A stretch of 5,521 nt of DNA from Hyphomicrobiales bacterium (GTDB lineage Bacteria > Pseudomonadota > Alphaproteobacteria > Rhizobiales > JAKIUO01), in assembly GCA_027069645.1 (NCBI GenBank), contig JALXEI010000072.1, positions 1 to 5,521 on the forward strand. The letters are read 5' to 3'. Positions 1 to 5,341 of the stretch are shown here, one piece after another (the stretch's first letter is position 1; each line of letters starts with the position of its first letter). The notes below the pieces were generated by a model. The model made no database searches, had not been told where the DNA came from, and saw only the letters and a list, made by a program, of their open reading frames with translations. The translations under genes and the position numbers were made by a program.

Positions 1-2
1 GT

Positions 3-1268
3 ACCATTGTCAACCGCGTGGATGATAGCGTTGTGCAACTGGTGGCCGGTGCCCCGCAGATCATGCGCCGGGCGAGGGGATATGCGCCCGAGCCTTTTGT
101 GTTGCCGGAGGGTTTTAAAGAGGCTCCGGCTATTCTTGCGATGGGGGGCGAACTCAAAAATACTTTCTGTCTGCTGAAAAACGGTCAGGCCATTGTCTCA
201 CAACATATTGGCGATCTGGAAAATCCGGCAGCGCACAGGGATTATCGCAAAAACCTTGAGCTCTATCACCAGACCAATGAATTCACGCCGGAGCGCATTG
301 CGGTGGATCTTCATCCTGATTATTTCTCGACCCGCCTGGGCGAACAATTGGCAGCAGATGCCCGCTGTCCCCTCGATCATATCCAGCACCACCACGCCCA
401 TATTGCCGCCTGTCTTGCGGAACATCATAGAGAGATTGATGCGCCGCCGGTTTTGGGTGTGGTGTGGGATGGCCTCGGTTATGGGGCCGATGATCGTTTG
501 TGGGGTGGGGAGTTTTTGCTGGCGGACTATAAAAGCTGCCAGCGCATGGCGCATTTTTTACCCGTGGCCCTGCCGGGGGGCGCACAGGCGCACTTGCAGC
601 CGTGGCGCAACAGCTTTGCTCATTTGCTGGCCGCGTTTGAGGGCAGGGGGTTCGAGCGTGAGTTTGGCGATCTCGATGGCATAAAACATTTGCAAACCAA
701 ACCGCTGGATCAGATAGAACAAATGATCGAACGAGGCTTGAATTCGCCAAAAATCTCATCGGCTGGCCGCCTGTTCGATGCCGTTGCCGCAATCCTTGGC
801 CTTTGTCCTGACAAGGTCAGTTTCGAGGGCCACGCCGCCATGCAATTGCAGGCCCTTGCGCAAGGCTGTGCGGAGGAAAGAGGCGATTATGGCTTTACTT
901 TCCAACACAATATGATTGGCTGGTCACCCCTGTGGGGCGGCATTCTGGATGATCTGCAAAAGAAGACAGATCCGGCCATTATTGCGGCCCGGTTTCACAA
1001 CAGCCTGATCAGGCTCATTGATGAGACGGTGTTAGCCATCGCGGCCAAAAATAATATAAAAACAATCGTCTTGACCGGTGGCGTTTTCCAGAATTCTCTG
1101 CTTCTTGCCGGAGCAACAAAATGCTTGCAGGAAAAGGGCCTGAGCGTGCTCTCGCCAGCAAAATTCCCGGCAAATGATGGCGGCCTGTCTTTGGGACAGG
1201 CGGTTATTTCTGCTGCCCGAAAGCAGCCTTCCCAGAGTCTATTCTGGGGGCAGACAAATAGATTTTGA
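3..1268 (+). CDS. hypF: Carbamoyltransferase HypF, C-terminal part (5' end outside window)
   Basis: HypF transfers a carbamoyl group from carbamoyl phosphate, through an adenylated intermediate, to the HypE C-terminal cysteine. This supplies the CN ligands of the [NiFe]-hydrogenase active site in the cytoplasm. About 421 residues are visible, so the acylphosphatase, zinc-finger and most of the YrdC-like domains lie upstream. The frame is open from the edge: the first codons read TIVNRVDDSVV, the conserved end of the YrdC-like part, so the GTG at 18 is an internal valine, not a start. The Kae1-like domain follows, with DLHPDY (306-323), the metal-binding HHHAH (387-401), WDGLGYG (465-485), SSAGRLFDA (756-782), GGVFQN (1077-1094) and NDGGLSLGQA (1173-1202). 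All its hallmark motifs are intact. The last residues (about 1215-1265) look family-atypical and abut an IS982 remnant, so the natural tail may be altered. Family assignment is secure. Confidence 0.96.
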   Translation, partial: TIVNRVDDSVVQLVAGAPQIMRRARGYAPEPFVLPEGFKEAPAILAMGGELKNTFCLLKNGQAIVSQHIGDLENPAAHRDYRKNLELYHQTNEFTPERIAVDLHPDYFSTRLGEQLAADARCPLDHIQHHHAHIAACLAEHHREIDAPPVLGVVWDGLGYGADDRLWGGEFLLADYKSCQRMAHFLPVALPGGAQAHLQPWRNSFAHLLAAFEGRGFEREFGDLDGIKHLQTKPLDQIEQMIERGLNSPKISSAGRLFDAVAAILGLCPDKVSFEGHAAMQLQALAQGCAEERGDYGFTFQHNMIGWSPLWGGILDDLQKKTDPAIIAARFHNSLIRLIDETVLAIAAKNNIKTIVLTGGVFQNSLLLAGATKCLQEKGLSVLSPAKFPANDGGLSLGQAVISAARKQPSQSLFWGQTNRF

Positions 1269-1269
1269 A

Positions 1270-1794
1270 ATGTCGATCAAGAATTTCAAATGTTTCCATG
1301 CTTTTGGCGTTGGCCAGATGTACCGGAATTATTTCGACGAAATCCCCCCCTATGAGAGGTTTGTTGTCCTGCAAGGCCGCCTGTTTGTACCGCTGTCGGT
1401 TTTGCTGCACATGCTTTTGGGACAAGGTGGAAAGAGCTTTTGGCCGTCCATATCACACGAGGAAGTACCGATGACCGTGCCCCTATGTTGAAAATGGCCG
1501 TTGGACTGATGGGAATATTGCTGGCCGACAAAGGCTATATTTCAAAGGAACAGTTCCAAAAGCTCTAGAAAAAGGGACTGCATATTCCTGTTGGCATTTG
1601 CAAAAACATGAAGAATCATTTGCTGCTATTTTACAACAAGTTATTGATGTGTAATAGAATTATTGTGGAAATAGTCTTTGGTGTGCTCAAGCAGGACATG
1701 GGGCTGGAGCATTCACGGCATCGCTCATCGGCAAATGCTCTCGTCCATTTCATTTTCCCGCCAGATGTATATTCTCGCCTATACTACCTCTTAG
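1270..1794 (+). pseudogene. Degenerate IS982-family transposase
   Basis: This is the remnant of a DDE transposase of about 290 residues in intact IS982-family members. Frame 1 from 1270 reads SIKNFKCFHAF...RNYFDEIPPYERFVVLQGR, matching the family block that follows the N-terminal region; roughly the first 80 residues are missing. Near 1421-1434 the homology jumps to frame 3, which reads ELLAVHITRGSTDDR, then LLADKGYISKEQFQKL, an in-frame TAG (1566-1568), KNMKNHLLLFYNKLL, IVEIVFGVLKQ and GLEHSRHRS (1701-1727). The block between, which carries the first catalytic Asp, is deleted. The second Asp (1527-1529, DKGY) and the Glu (1668-1670) survive. A further frame shift in the T-run at 1753-1756 would restore an ending HFISRQMYILAYTTS and a TAG at 1792-1794. 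It cannot make an active enzyme. Family recognition is by remembered motifs, not a database search. Confidence 0.85.
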
Positions 1795-1811
1795 AGGCCA
1801 ATTCAAAACTC
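1270..1811 (+). mobile_element. IS982-like insertion sequence remnant
   Basis: This covers the decayed transposase plus the short stretch after its presumed stop. No left terminal inverted repeat is visible between the hypF stop (1268) and the first recognisable transposase codons, so the left end of the element is deleted. The right boundary is uncertain. The sequence after the stop (1793-1811) is also the outer arm of a fold-back repeat, and it could be the IS right terminal repeat. No target-site duplication could be assigned. Confidence 0.55.
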
Positions 1812-1956
1812 CTCACTGATTTTATTGGTCTTTTCCAGCCCATTATCGGCGCAAACCGGCTTGAAAGGGACGCCAGCCCCGTTCGGCGCCGGTTTGCTTG
1901 ATTCTGAACAGGAAAAAACTCAATAAAATCAAGCAATGAGTTTTGAATTGGCCTCT
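1793..1956. repeat. 164-bp fold-back (long imperfect inverted repeat), MITE-like
   Basis: The outer arms are perfect over 19 bp: AGAGGCCAATTCAAAACTC (1793-1811) is the reverse complement of 1938-1956. Further in, GATTTTATTG (1818-1827) pairs with 1921-1930, and GCAAACCGGC (1851-1860) pairs with 1888-1897. Together these give an imperfect arm of about 65 bp on each side of a loop of about 27 bp. No convincing gene lies inside. The size and symmetry suggest a non-autonomous element, two opposed IS ends, or a large hairpin. CCTCTTA occurs at both outer edges (1787-1793 and 1952-1958), but the palindrome itself could produce that. The structure is directly visible; its origin is inferred. Confidence 0.85.
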
Positions 1957-2034
1957 TAAACCGGCAAAGACAAACTCCTGTTTGCTCTCCGTTTTGCCCC
2001 TGACCCCGGCAGCCTTCAAGTTTTCCTTGCATTT

Positions 2035-2063
2035 TGCTACACCCGGGAGCTACCCTGCTACAC
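2035..2063 (+). repeat. Short direct repeat TGCTACAC, with a third GCTAC between
   Basis: TGCTACAC occurs at 2035-2042 and again at 2056-2063, 21 bp apart (two helical turns), with another GCTAC at 2049-2053. It lies upstream of the DUF2461 gene. It could be a protein-binding site or a chance repeat in mobile-element debris; nothing in the sequence decides between these. Confidence 0.45.
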
Positions 2064-2102
2064 AATAGATATGTTGAAAGTCGCGTATTTTCGGTGGGTT
2101 GC

Positions 2103-2124
2103 GTGTTCCCGGATGTGTTCCCGG
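2103..2124 (+). repeat. Tandem 12-bp-period repeat GTGTTCCCGG (2 copies)
   Basis: GTGTTCCCGG is present at 2103-2112 and 2115-2124, separated by AT. The longer open reading frame from 2099 would translate this repeat into a low-quality leader. This supports starting the DUF2461 protein downstream at 2183 and treating the repeat as non-coding. Confidence 0.6.
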
Positions 2125-2182
2125 TCGGCCCATGCGCTTTTGCGCAGTGTTTTACGGCAATGCCGGTACCGCGGGGGACGGT

Positions 2183-2905
2183 GTGAGTGATTTTGCGGGA
2201 TTCGGGCCTTCATTCTTCCGGTTTTTCGAGGACATCAAACAGAACAACAATCGCGACTGGTTCATGGCGAATAAAGAACGCTATGACACGGATGTGATTG
2301 CGCCTGTACTCGATTTCATCGAGGCGATGGCCGAACCTCTGGAAAAAATATCGCCGCATTTTCTCGCTGTGCCGAAAAAGCATGGTGGCTCCATGTTTCG
2401 CATCTATCGCGACCAGCGATTCGGGCGCAACCGGAAGACCCCGTACAAGACCAGTGCCGCCATTCAGTTTCGCCACATGTATGGGCGCGATGCTCATGCG
2501 CCTGGTTTTTACGTGCATCTGGAGCCGGGCAATATTCGCTATGGCGGTGGTGTCTGGACTCCGGCAGCCCCGCAACTGAAAAGGATTCGCCTTGCCATTG
2601 CGCATGATCCGACGGGCTGGTCACAGGTGCGCAATGACAAAAAACTCAACCGGATGTTTGGCGAGGTGCGCGGCGAGAGGCTGACGCGTCTGAAAGGCGA
2701 CCGCCTGAAACGCCCGCCGCGCGGCTTCGATGCCGATCACCCCCATATCGAGGATCTGAAACTGAAAAGCTTTTTTGTCATGCGCGGGGCAAGCGCCGAA
2801 GAGGCGGCGCGCCCGGATTTTGTCGGGCAGGTGGCGCGAGGGTTTGAGGCCGCCGGTCCGCTGATGCGTTTCCTCTGCGAGGCAGTTGGCATTCCGTATC
2901 ACTGA
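2183..2905 (+). CDS. DUF2461 / TIGR02453 family protein
   Basis: This is a 240-residue protein of unknown function. The opening FAGFGPSFFRFFEDIKQNNNRDWF (about residues 4-27) is the family's N-terminal signature. Further conserved blocks are RIYRDQRFGRNRKTPYK (73-89), GFYVHLEPGN (108-117) and the downstream GGGVWTP. No signal peptide or membrane segment is visible, so it is probably cytosolic. I chose GTG at 2183 because family members begin at this point and a GGGGGA motif sits 5-10 bases upstream. The frame stays open to 2099 (with ATG at 2132), but that leader shows no family resemblance and spans a tandem repeat. The stop overlaps that of the convergent acetyltransferase gene by 7 bp. Length fits the family (about 220-240 residues). 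The family call is firm; the biochemical role is not known to me. Confidence 0.9.
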   Translation: MSDFAGFGPSFFRFFEDIKQNNNRDWFMANKERYDTDVIAPVLDFIEAMAEPLEKISPHFLAVPKKHGGSMFRIYRDQRFGRNRKTPYKTSAAIQFRHMYGRDAHAPGFYVHLEPGNIRYGGGVWTPAAPQLKRIRLAIAHDPTGWSQVRNDKKLNRMFGEVRGERLTRLKGDRLKRPPRGFDADHPHIEDLKLKSFFVMRGASAEEAARPDFVGQVARGFEAAGPLMRFLCEAVGIPYH

Positions 2906-3351
2906 TGGTTTCCGGTCGGGAGCTCGCGGGCAAAATGAAAGCTGGTAATCACCATGTTCTGTCGAAAATAAAAGGCATGGGCACGTGGTCTCTGGCAGCC
3001 GCTGTCGAGATGCAGCAGGGTGCAATGCTGTTCCCCGGCATATTCATAAAGCCATTCAAGCAGCCTTGCGCCAAAGCCCTTTGAGCGATGGGCGCTTGCG
3101 GTCACAAGGTCATCCACATAAAGGCATTTGCCTTTGTAAAGGTTGGTGAAAACCCGAAAGCCTGTCACGGCAACCGTCTCTCCCTGTTTCTCAACAAACA
3201 AAAGCCGGAAGCCCTCTTTTTCCATTTCGCGAACCTGTTGTACGAATCCCTCTTTTTGCAGATGCGGACGCAGTTCGCGCAAGGTTGCAAAACAGCTTTC
3301 AATATCCTTGTCCGTGACGGCCAGGCGAGGTGAAGAGACGCTGTCAGGCAT
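2899..3351 (-). CDS. GNAT family N-acetyltransferase
   Basis: This is a 150-residue cytosolic protein with the single-domain GNAT fold, which transfers an acetyl group from acetyl-CoA to an amine. Motif A is clear: LYVDDLVTASAHRSKGFGARLLEWL, with the acetyl-CoA pyrophosphate-binding R89-S-K-G92-F-G94. Around residues 124-133, AHAFYFRQNM is the usual C-terminal Tyr/Phe helix (motif B) of this subgroup. The substrate cannot be told from the sequence; the LYVDDLVT...LDSG...AHxFY pattern belongs to a common, largely uncharacterised bacterial group. ATG at 3351 is preferred over the longer start at 3408: an AAGGA sits about 7 bases upstream (reading GGAAAAATC-ATG), and the extra 19 residues look non-homologous. 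It is convergent with the DUF2461 gene and divergent from the ankyrin gene, so it is probably transcribed alone. Confidence 0.9.
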   Translation of the reverse strand: MPDSVSSPRLAVTDKDIESCFATLRELRPHLQKEGFVQQVREMEKEGFRLLFVEKQGETVAVTGFRVFTNLYKGKCLYVDDLVTASAHRSKGFGARLLEWLYEYAGEQHCTLLHLDSGCQRPRAHAFYFRQNMVITSFHFARELPTGNHQ

Positions 3352-3456
3352 GATTTTTCCTTGATTCGATACCGGTATGCAGTTGAAAACCATTGTCAGA
3401 AAGACCATTCTGAAAAAACAGATCGGCAGTCAAGTCTAATCGGGAAAAATCGCTCT
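3352..3456. promoter_or_regulatory. Divergent intergenic region between the GNAT and ankyrin genes
   Basis: These 105 bp separate two genes read in opposite directions, so both promoters should lie here. On the plus strand TTGAAA (3383-3388) is followed after 17 bp by CATTCT (3406-3411), a weak sigma-70-like pair. No strong operator palindrome is evident. That promoters lie here follows from the gene layout; the specific boxes are tentative. Confidence 0.35.
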
Positions 3457-3942
3457 ATGAAAAAACTTCGCTACTATACGCGCTCTCCTGACGGGCGGGC
3501 CATCTATGGTTTTGCCACCATGCAGGGGGCGGAGACGGCGGCAAAAGAATATGGCGACGGGGCCTTTGTCGTCGATACCGGAGCGCTGACCTATGAACCG
3601 ATGGTGCAAATGGTCAGGGAGGGGGAACTGGTCTGTTTTGGTGTCTCGGGCTGGAATACCAACAAGCTCAATGAAAGCGAAAACATGATCGAGGGCATTC
3701 GCAATGGTCATGTCGCCATTGTTCATGCCTTTCTTGAGCGGGGGGCCGATGTCAATTTTGTCGACCGGAATGGTGGAACGCCCCTGCACTGGGCCGCTGC
3801 ACGTGGTCTAGCGGATATTGTCGAACTGTTGCTGCGTTATGGAGCAGATCGTACAATCGCCGACCGGGATGGCGATTTGCCATTAAATATAGCGGAAGAA
3901 AAGAACAATCATAAGCTTGTTAACCTGTTGAAAGAACAGTAG
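3457..3942 (+). CDS. Small ankyrin-repeat protein
   Basis: This is a 161-residue protein. The C-terminal half has about three ankyrin repeats. The first is around residues 74-105 (NGHVAIVHAFLERGADVNFVD). The second is a near-consensus repeat at about 106-138 (NGGTPLHWAAARGLADIVELLLRYGAD). The third is a terminal half-repeat ending NNHKLVNLLKEQ. Ankyrin stacks bind proteins, so a partner or scaffold role is likely, but no partner is identifiable. The N-terminal 70 residues (KKLRYYTRSPDGRAIYGFATMQGAETAAKEYGDG...) are not a domain I recognise. There is no signal peptide, so it is probably cytosolic. ATG at 3457 begins the plausible protein; the frame is open to TTG at 3361, but that leader is low-quality. 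The ribosome site is weak (GGGA about 11 bases upstream). The DUF2156 gene follows after 38 bp, suggesting an operon. Confidence 0.85.
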   Translation: MKKLRYYTRSPDGRAIYGFATMQGAETAAKEYGDGAFVVDTGALTYEPMVQMVREGELVCFGVSGWNTNKLNESENMIEGIRNGHVAIVHAFLERGADVNFVDRNGGTPLHWAAARGLADIVELLLRYGADRTIADRDGDLPLNIAEEKNNHKLVNLLKEQ

Positions 3943-3980
3943 TCTGCTCGTTAAATGTCCTGAATGGAACGGGGGTGCCA

Positions 3981-5063
3981 ATGAGCAGGGGGCGGATTGA
4001 AGCGCTTGCGCCGGAACGCAAGCTTGACTATTTGAAATTATACGGTTCCGAACCCGTCAGCTATCTGACCACCCAGCCCGGATTTGTCGAGTTTCATCTC
4101 CCCGATATCGGTTATGCCAGCTTCGCCCGTTTCTTGGGGGCCAGTCTTGTGCTCGGCGACCCTGTCTGTGACAAGGCGCAATGGCCTCGTTTTGTCGAGA
4201 AAATGCTCAGGCAGGTTAAAAAGCCGACCTTCATCCAGATTTCAAAACCTTTTGCTCGTCTGCTGGGGGAGCGGTTTGGATATGCCATCAATGCTTTTGG
4301 TGATGAAACAGACCTGCCCTTGCAGACGTTTTCGCTGCGCGGCAACAAAAAAAACAATCTGCGCTATGCCATCCGTCAGGGCAAAAAGGTTGCAAGGGTT
4401 GAAGAATTGGGCATGGCGGAGCTGCGACAGGACTACGGTATTGTCAGAGCAGATCTCGAACGGGTTTTCGCCGACTGGATGAGTACGCGAACGGCACGTC
4501 ATCAGTTGAAATTTCTGATTCGCCCGCCGGTGTTTGATGATGAATCCGGGGTGCGCAAATTCTATGCACTTAACGATCGGAACGAAGTCCTTGGCTATGT
4601 TTTTTTCTCGCCGCTTTGTCGGGACGGCAAGGTTTTTGGCTATTATAATGATATTGCTGCGGCGGTGAAAACAGCGCCAACCGGGCTCGCGACCTGGATC
4701 ACGCTTGAAGCTTTGCAGACCTTTCAAAAAGAGGGGCTGGAAAGCCTCAACCTGGGCCTGTCCCCCCTCAGCAATCTGGCTCAGGTCAGGGATATGCCGC
4801 GTCATTCCCTGCAAGTCTGGGCCATTCTCAAGATATTTTATGAAACCGCCAACTATCTCTATAATTTCAAGGGTGCCCATGAACACAAACGGCGTTATCG
4901 TGGCGAGGAATATCCCGTCTTCATCGCCACAAGCTGGCATATCCGTCTGCTGGAGCTTTCGCTGATGAGCTATTATATCGGCATCATTCAGATCAAAAAT
5001 TTTCCCGGCATCAAACATTTGTATGATCTCTGGCGTCGGCATGAACGACCGGTTCGCGGGTAG
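3981..5063 (+). CDS. DUF2156 protein (MprF C-terminal/LPG-synthase-like domain), soluble
   Basis: This 360-residue protein resembles the catalytic domain of MprF-type aminoacyl-phosphatidylglycerol synthases, a double GNAT-fold domain that moves amino acids from aminoacyl-tRNA to lipid. Supporting motifs are TDLPLQTFSLRGNKKNNLR (RGNKKNNLR at 120-128), the core VFGYYNDIAAA (Y221-Y-N-D224), LNLGLSPLSN (256-265), and FKGAHEHKRRYRGEEYP near 296-312, the family's terminal FK-x-R/K-Y element. The MprF flippase's transmembrane helices are absent and none is predicted by eye here, so it is a stand-alone soluble form; its acceptor is unknown. ATG at 3981 is preferred to the GTG at 3975 because GGGGG (3971-3975) then sits 5 bases upstream as ribosome site. 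It lies 38 bp after the ankyrin gene, probably co-transcribed. Family membership is firm; lipid aminoacylation is only inference. Confidence 0.87.
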   Translation: MSRGRIEALAPERKLDYLKLYGSEPVSYLTTQPGFVEFHLPDIGYASFARFLGASLVLGDPVCDKAQWPRFVEKMLRQVKKPTFIQISKPFARLLGERFGYAINAFGDETDLPLQTFSLRGNKKNNLRYAIRQGKKVARVEELGMAELRQDYGIVRADLERVFADWMSTRTARHQLKFLIRPPVFDDESGVRKFYALNDRNEVLGYVFFSPLCRDGKVFGYYNDIAAAVKTAPTGLATWITLEALQTFQKEGLESLNLGLSPLSNLAQVRDMPRHSLQVWAILKIFYETANYLYNFKGAHEHKRRYRGEEYPVFIATSWHIRLLELSLMSYYIGIIQIKNFPGIKHLYDLWRRHERPVRG

Positions 5064-5112
5064 GAAAATTTGGCTGAAATCTGTTTAAATACAATGCTTT
5101 GACGCGCTGGTA

Positions 5113-5141
5113 AAGGGGGCGTTACCGGCCCCGTTCCCCTT
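5113..5141 (+). terminator. Possible hairpin terminator after the DUF2156 gene
   Basis: GGGGC (5116-5120) pairs with GCCCC (5128-5132) around a 7-base loop. Alternatively, AAGGGG (5113-5118) pairs with CCCCTT (5136-5141). No run of T follows, so it is not a standard Rho-independent terminator. It may be a weak hairpin or a Rho-assisted end about 50 bp after the stop codon. Confidence 0.3.
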
Positions 5142-5201
5142 GCAGTCTGGTGGCATTCCAGAAAGCAAATCAAAAAAACAGAATATTTGAAACAGATGCG
5201 A

Positions 5202-5228
5202 TTGAACTTGTTGCAAATATGGTATACA
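5202..5228 (+). promoter_or_regulatory. Candidate upstream promoter for aprB (extended -10)
   Basis: TTGAAC (5202-5207) is followed after 15 bp by TATACA (5223-5228), which is preceded by TG (5220-5221) to form an extended -10, TGGTATACA. Each hexamer matches the sigma-70 consensus at four of six positions and the spacing is short. It lies in the AT-rich stretch upstream of aprB and would give a leader of just over 100 nt. Confidence 0.4.
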
Positions 5229-5258
5229 AACCCGCACAGTCCAACTTATTGAGGCTTG

Positions 5259-5279
5259 GAAAGGGTGTCATTCCCTTTC
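5259..5279 (+). promoter_or_regulatory. Inverted repeat GAAAGGG-N7-CCCTTTC upstream of aprB
   Basis: A perfect 7-bp inverted repeat (5259-5265 with 5273-5279) surrounds a 7-base spacer. It sits where the -35 region of the downstream TATAAT promoter would be, and inside the leader RNA if the upstream promoter is used. It could be an operator, an activator site or an RNA hairpin. No T-run follows, so it is not an intrinsic terminator. Confidence 0.5.
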
Positions 5280-5291
5280 ACATCTATTCAT

Positions 5292-5297
5292 TATAAT
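5292..5297 (+). promoter_or_regulatory. Consensus -10 element TATAAT upstream of aprB
   Basis: This is a perfect sigma-70 -10 hexamer, 45 bp before the aprB start codon. No recognisable -35 lies 16-18 bp upstream (the positions read like CATTCC); the inverted repeat at 5259-5279 occupies that space. This would suit a promoter needing an activator, or the match may be chance in AT-rich DNA. Confidence 0.4.
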
Positions 5298-5303
5298 CCA
5301 CGG

Positions 5304-5316
5304 GGGCGCAACGCCC
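5304..5316 (+). promoter_or_regulatory. Small GC hairpin in the aprB leader
   Basis: GGGCG (5304-5308) pairs with CGCCC (5312-5316) around a CAA loop, ending 5 bases before the ribosome binding site. In the mRNA this compact hairpin would lie at or near the 5' end if transcription starts just after the TATAAT at 5292, where it could stabilise the transcript. That role is inference. Confidence 0.4.
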
Positions 5317-5321
5317 TGTTC

Positions 5322-5333
5322 GAGGAGGAGGGA
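5322..5333 (+). promoter_or_regulatory. Strong ribosome binding site of aprB
   Basis: The purine block GAGGAGGAGGGA is a repeated Shine-Dalgarno core ending 8 bases before the ATG at 5342. It is the strongest ribosome site in the window, fitting a highly expressed energy-metabolism enzyme, and it fixes the aprB start. Confidence 0.75.
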
Positions 5334-5341
5334 ACACCAGT

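Larger units (their letters stand above)
1957..2182. other. Non-coding stretch between the mobile-element debris and the DUF2461 gene
   Basis: I see no supportable gene on either strand here. The stretch holds a GCTAC cluster near 2036-2063, a tandem GTGTTCCCGG pair at 2103-2124 and the ribosome binding site of the next gene near its end. AAACCGGC at 1958-1965 repeats the inner-arm sequence of the neighbouring fold-back (1853-1860), so mobile-element-derived sequence may extend a little past 1956. No promoter with two good boxes was found. Confidence 0.5.

Noticed and set aside
283..792. Minus-strand open frame of 169 codons opposite hypF
   Set aside because: It is rich in Pro, Arg, His and Cys as expected of a shadow frame and lies opposite strongly conserved HypF motifs.
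2036..2063. Possible tRNA fragment or CRISPR-like repeat around the GCTAC cluster
   Set aside because: No cloverleaf arms or T-loop motif can be formed, and the repeats are too short, irregular and closely spaced for a CRISPR array.
1784..2065. Minus-strand open frame of 93 codons across the fold-back
   Set aside because: Its sequence is dominated by the inverted repeat, with no family resemblance and no good ribosome site.
2099..2182. N-terminal extension of the DUF2461 protein from 2099 or 2132
   Set aside because: The extension has no family similarity, spans a tandem repeat, and the start at 2183 has a better placed GGGGGA ribosome site.
3118..3136. Near-palindrome AAAGGCA-TT-TGCCTTT
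   Set aside because: It lies within the conserved GNAT motif-A coding region (encoding YKGKCLYVD) and is explained by codon sequence.
4242..5042. Long minus-strand open frame of 266 codons opposite the DUF2156 gene
   Set aside because: The plus strand here has clear DUF2156 motifs throughout; the antisense product shows no recognisable family and lies wholly within the real gene.
5151..5166. TGGCAT as a sigma-54 -24 element upstream of aprB
   Set aside because: The matching -12 TTGC element is not present at the required spacing.
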